A stretch of DNA of 64,000 nt from Blastochloris tepida. Its GTDB lineage: Bacteria > Pseudomonadota > Alphaproteobacteria > Rhizobiales > Xanthobacteraceae. The notes under the pieces are model-generated. The model ran no database searches and was not told where the DNA came from. It worked only from the letters and a program-made list of their open reading frames with translations. Positions within the stretch are counted from its first letter, which is position 1. The number at the start of each line of letters is the position of its first letter. Positions 61,051 through 64,000 of the stretch are shown in pieces. The position numbers were made by a program, and so were the translations under genes. The DNA lies in assembly GCF_003966715.1 (NCBI RefSeq), contig NZ_AP018907.1, forward strand, positions 360,001 to 424,000. Reading direction: 5' to 3'.

Positions 61051-61635
61051 CTACCAGGTACACCAGCAGCGCCGGCCGCCGATATAGTAGGTCGGCAGGT
61101 TGTTGATCGAGCCGTAATAGGCTGGAGCATAGGGGTAGTAGGTGGGCTCGACGTAATAGTTGTCGGTCGCATAATAGGGGCTGTCATAGGCCCACAGCGG
61201 ACCCGTCGCCGCGCCGAGCGCGAAGCCGGCCGCGGCCGCCCCCCACGGATACCAGCGCCGGTAACGCCAATCGTTGCGGTAGGCCCAGCGGTAACCGCCG
61301 CCGCGCCAATAGGCGCCGCGATACGCTCCGCCGCGCCAGTAAGCACCGCGATATGCGCCGCCACGATAAACGGCGCCGCGATAGCCGCCGCGCCAAGCCC
61401 CGCCGCGGTACACGCCACCGCGATACACGGCGCCGCGATAGCCGCCGCCGCGCCAAGCCCCGGCACGCACCGCGCCGCCGCGATAGCCGCCGCCGGGACG
61501 CGCCTCGGCCGGGCTCGACCACACGGCAGAGGCCGCGGTTACGGCAAATGTCGAGACTGCCAGTGGGGTTGCGGACATCATCACCGCAGCCAGCCCGGCC
61601 ATCGCCGCCATCTTCGCTTGCCTGATGCAATGCAT
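61051..61635 (-). CDS. Exported Tyr/Arg/Gly-repeat protein
   Basis: A 194-residue protein: signal peptide to about residue 46, then roughly eight imperfect repeats of (A/G)YRGG or GAYRGAYWRGG (55-115), a hydrophobic Gly/Ala stretch (WGAAAAGFALGAATG) and a Tyr-rich end with C-W-C (RRCWCTW). GGAGGAACGCGTC precedes ATG 61635, a strong site that fixes the start. Codon-level repeats make it prone to slippage. Likely an envelope or matrix protein. Confidence 0.75.
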   Translation of the reverse strand: MHCIRQAKMAAMAGLAAVMMSATPLAVSTFAVTAASAVWSSPAEARPGGGYRGGAVRAGAWRGGGYRGAVYRGGVYRGGAWRGGYRGAVYRGGAYRGAYWRGGAYRGAYWRGGGYRWAYRNDWRYRRWYPWGAAAAGFALGAATGPLWAYDSPYYATDNYYVEPTYYPYAPAYYGSINNLPTYYIGGRRCWCTW

Positions 61636-61899
61636 GACGCGTTCCTCCCACACAATATTGCGCGAGGAAAACCCGGCGGGCGGAGAATTGTTCGCACCCC
61701 GGCGCAAAATCGCTGCCGCCATGCTTCACGCAACGTTGCGGGCGACCGTTGCGGCGGCGTAGGGCGGCGTTGCAGTGGTCGAAAAAGACGCTGGCGCGCC
61801 CTCAGGGCGCACTGCGGCGCCGTATCGGCGCCGCGCCGCGGCGGTCCCGCGCAGGCGGGGCCGCGATGACGGGTTCCGGCCTGCCGGCCGGAAGCCGCG

Positions 61900-62622
61900 T
61901 CAGTTGTCCAGTTCCCAGGTGACCGAGATCTGCACCTTCACCGTCTGCTCGCCGGGGGCGACCGGCACCGCCGCCGCATCCGGCGCGGCGGCGCGCAGCG
62001 CCAGCGGCCGCGGCACCGGCGGCGCATCAACTTCGGAGAGCGCCATCACCCGGCCGAGGCGGGCGCCGGCGGCATTGGCGTAGAGCTCGGCCTTGCGGCG
62101 GGCGTCCTTCACGGCGTCGGTGCGCACGGCATCGCGCAGCTTGCCCTCGTCGGCGAGGCCGAAGCGGATGTCGGAAATCTGGTTGGCGCCGGCCGACACC
62201 AGCTTGTCGAGCAGTTCGCCGAGCTTGGCCGGGTCGGTGAGACGCACATTCACCTGGTTGGAGACGGTGTAGCCGGAGATGCGCGGGCCGCGGTCGGCAT
62301 CCTTGGAGGAGGGATAGACCACCATCGGCTGCACCGACACGGTGCTGGTGCGGATGTCCCCGTCCTCCAGCCCGGCCTCGCGCAGCACGCGCAGCACTTC
62401 GGTCATGGTGCGGGAGTTGGCCGCCAGCGCGTCGCGGGCGCTCTTGCCCTGGGTGGTCACCCCGGCGGTGACGAAGGCGCGGTCGGCCGCCGCCTCGAGC
62501 CGGGCCTCGCCGAGCACGGTGAGCAGGCGTGGAGCGGGCTGGGCGGCGAGCGGGCCGGTGAACAGCAGCGACGCGGCGAGCGCCAGGAGCAGGCTGGCGA
62601 GGGGCAGACGGGCAGGGACCAT
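61900..62622 (-). CDS. SIMPL-domain (DUF541) exported protein
   Basis: A 240-residue protein with signal peptide (1-27, ending LAAQ) and a SIMPL domain: LLTVLGEARLEAAADRAFVTAGV, LREAGLEDGDIRTSTVSVQPM, VSNQVNVRLTDPAKLGELLDKLV and DAVKDARRKAELYANAAGARLG. DUF541 proteins are periplasmic or outer-membrane, with roles proposed in stress tolerance. ATG 62622 starts the signal peptide. Confidence 0.9.
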   Translation of the reverse strand: MVPARLPLASLLLALAASLLFTGPLAAQPAPRLLTVLGEARLEAAADRAFVTAGVTTQGKSARDALAANSRTMTEVLRVLREAGLEDGDIRTSTVSVQPMVVYPSSKDADRGPRISGYTVSNQVNVRLTDPAKLGELLDKLVSAGANQISDIRFGLADEGKLRDAVRTDAVKDARRKAELYANAAGARLGRVMALSEVDAPPVPRPLALRAAAPDAAAVPVAPGEQTVKVQISVTWELDN

Positions 62623-62895
62623 GGTGCACTCCGGTTTCGCGGGGAAGATTTGGCCCGCCTTCGCGATGTCTTCAAGGCCAAACTGCAAATCGGCCCCGAA
62701 CCCCGGCCCCGCCCGGATTTGACGGCAATTCGTTGCGGCCGTGGGGGAAATATCCGTGCCTCGAGGGCAGGCGACGGTCGCAAGCGAGATGCAATCGTGA
62801 CCGCTGCGTCCTCTTGCGGAGGAGGCCGCAACTGAAATGCTTGGAACACCTTCATTCCGGATTGGGGTTATGGGTTGAATTGCGGTTGGGCTCGG

Positions 62896-63567
62896 CTACG
62901 CGATCGCCGACGAACGCACGAGCGAGATGCCGTCTGGCGGATAGACGGCATGGAAGCGCGACACATCTTGGGACCATGCCGCGGCCACCGGCGACAGCCA
63001 ATGCGTCAGTTGCAGGATGGCTTCATAATGCTTCGGCAAGTCCCAATATAGAATTGGCTCGTGATGGGCGATGCGATTGCGCAAGGTTCGGATGGGTGCG
63101 AGAGGCCTGGAGAACTGCTTGCGCACCAAGCCTTTGCCATCCTCCCGGCGGGCAATGTCCTTCAGGGTTCTTTGCCAGAGGTCTTCGTATTCACGGCCGA
63201 CCATGGCCGTCCAGTAGCCGAAGGTGAGGGCGGCAACGAGGCGACCGGACGTCTCTGGCTTGCGGGCGTCTGCGATGTCTCGGCGGGCCTTGGTGAGCAT
63301 GTCGGTCTGCACCGGGTTGGCCTGATAGGCGGCTTCGTCAAACCATCTCTCACCGTGGGCGGCAGCCATCACGTGATGAATGCGGTTGCGCAGGGCGATT
63401 TCCAGCATGTGCAGGGGGGCTTGGAGGCTTTCCGAGAGAGCGACATTGAGGGTGTAGAGTGCGATTGCCTGATTGCGGTCCCCGTTCGCCCAGCCCAGAT
63501 AGGAGGCGAAGCGGTCGGCGGAGAGGGCCTCTTCCAAACCGGGGTATGTGTGATCGGTGGAGTTCAT
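62896..63567 (-). CDS. Abi-family protein (HEPN-like)
   Basis: A 223-residue protein matching the Abi-2/AbiD/AbiF group of abortive infection proteins. The N-terminus LEEALSADRFASYLGWANGDRNQAIALY and EIALRNRIHHVM are typical, and RTLRNRIAHHEPI (about 165-177) contains an R-x4-6-H motif like that of HEPN RNases. It probably acts alone as a phage-responsive RNase; no partner is seen. Base composition is less GC-rich than neighbours, suggesting acquisition. Confidence 0.82.
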   Translation of the reverse strand: MNSTDHTYPGLEEALSADRFASYLGWANGDRNQAIALYTLNVALSESLQAPLHMLEIALRNRIHHVMAAAHGERWFDEAAYQANPVQTDMLTKARRDIADARKPETSGRLVAALTFGYWTAMVGREYEDLWQRTLKDIARREDGKGLVRKQFSRPLAPIRTLRNRIAHHEPILYWDLPKHYEAILQLTHWLSPVAAAWSQDVSRFHAVYPPDGISLVRSSAIA

Positions 63568-63689
63568 GTCATGCTGGGGTTGATTTTTCCCCCACTCTCG
63601 CCTACTTCTACAGCGTAAACCCCGGACCCGTCTCTGCCTCTGGCATGCGGCCGGGGTAATTTATTTCTTGGTACAGACGTCCTGTTTCC

Positions 63690-64000
63690 TCAGTCATTCG
63701 GAATCTTGTGACGCTTGCCCTTGGGGGTCTCCACCCTCCGCCGTGCGGCTTCGCTCTTGCGTTTCTCCTCGGCGAACTCCGGCTCAAGCTCCTGGATCCT
63801 GGCGATAAGCCCGTCCAACAGGTAGGTGTTGGCGCCCCAGTCGCCGGCAGCAGTCTTGTGCTGCACCCTCTGAATAAGCCCCGCTTTTTCTAGAGCCTTC
63901 ATGTTGGGCTTGATGCTCGACACCTTGATGCCAATGCGATCAGCAAGCTGCTGCTTGGTGGGGAAGGGCGGTCGATCCGGCGACCAGTACAGGTCAAGCA
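63690..64000 (-). CDS. Winged-helix/HTH protein, N-terminus outside the window
   Basis: The C-terminal 102 residues of a protein that continues past the right edge. Visible start ...LDLYWSPDRPPFPTKQQLADRIGIKVSSIKPNMKALEKAGLI in parts is a helix-turn-helix with a wing, as in replication-initiator-like or plasmid/phage regulators; the rest is charged (EFAEEKRKSEAARRRVE) and ends KGKRHKIPND. A GTG at 63923 could start only the short tail but would cut the HTH. Same strand as the Abi gene. Confidence 0.7.
   Translation of the reverse strand, partial: LDLYWSPDRPPFPTKQQLADRIGIKVSSIKPNMKALEKAGLIQRVQHKTAAGDWGANTYLLDGLIARIQELEPEFAEEKRKSEAARRRVETPKGKRHKIPND

Overview
The window looks like a GC-rich (about 68% by eye) chromosome segment from an alphaproteobacterium of the Rhizobiales/Hyphomicrobiales. 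CtrA and ChpT occur together with a cheAWYBR operon, fliI/fliJ, an EipA-type DUF1134 protein and Rhizobiales-style intergenic palindromes. A BchJ-like 4-vinyl reductase and a high-potential iron-sulfur protein point to a purple non-sulfur phototroph (Rhodopseudomonas/Rhodoplanes/Blastochloris type). The genus cannot be fixed from this sequence alone.

Left edge, 0.3-2.3 kb: an AT-rich island in GC-rich surroundings carries a complete retron. It has an msr-msd RNA (a1/a2 arms, branch guanosine, 28-bp perfect msd hairpin), an N-deoxyribosyltransferase-like effector of the St85/Ec86 type, and a reverse transcriptase with NAxxH, YADD and VTG motifs. This is the most notable system in the window. 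Next (2.3-22.4 kb) come housekeeping and accessory genes: panD, an SDR, a Xaa-Pro aminopeptidase, a SemiSWEET, a cold-shock protein, a glucosaminidase, a divergent PfkB protein, radC, map, an FkbM methyltransferase, a RimK-like ligase paired with a GNAT-C39 protein, an L,D-transpeptidase, a DUF1007/NicO metal transporter pair and HiPIP.

22.6-36.5 kb is a metabolic block. On the minus strand, livK-livH-livM-livG-livF-iorA-iorB(ferredoxin)-korA-korB-korC joins a branched-chain/aromatic substrate ABC transporter to two 2-oxoacid:ferredoxin oxidoreductases. Divergently, a PaaI-type thioesterase and phenylacetate-CoA ligase suggest aryl-pyruvate/aryl-acetate metabolism.

36.7-52.5 kb: cytochrome c, a coiled-coil membrane protein, EipA, YHS protein and CysQ, then a signalling and motility block: chpT, cheA(hybrid)-cheW-cheY-cheB-cheR, DUF411, ctrA, fliI and fliJ. 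ChpT is expected to phosphorylate CtrA, which controls flagellar and cell-cycle genes. Five GANTC (CcrM-type) sites cluster upstream of ctrA.

53-64 kb: a DctPQM TRAP transporter with a terminator-like hairpin after dctP, a B3/4-domain protein, bchJ, an OhrR-like regulator, a RecD/Dda-like helicase, two Tyr/Gly/Arg-rich exported proteins, a SIMPL protein, an Abi-family HEPN-like protein and a truncated HTH protein at the right edge.

Intergenic space is rich in repeats. A roughly 125-bp three-hairpin element occurs in at least five well-conserved copies plus partial ones, mostly just after genes. There are also REP-like palindromes, a possible 356-bp MITE-like element and a nested repeat block upstream of paaI. 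No tRNA, rRNA, CRISPR array or recognisable transposase was seen.
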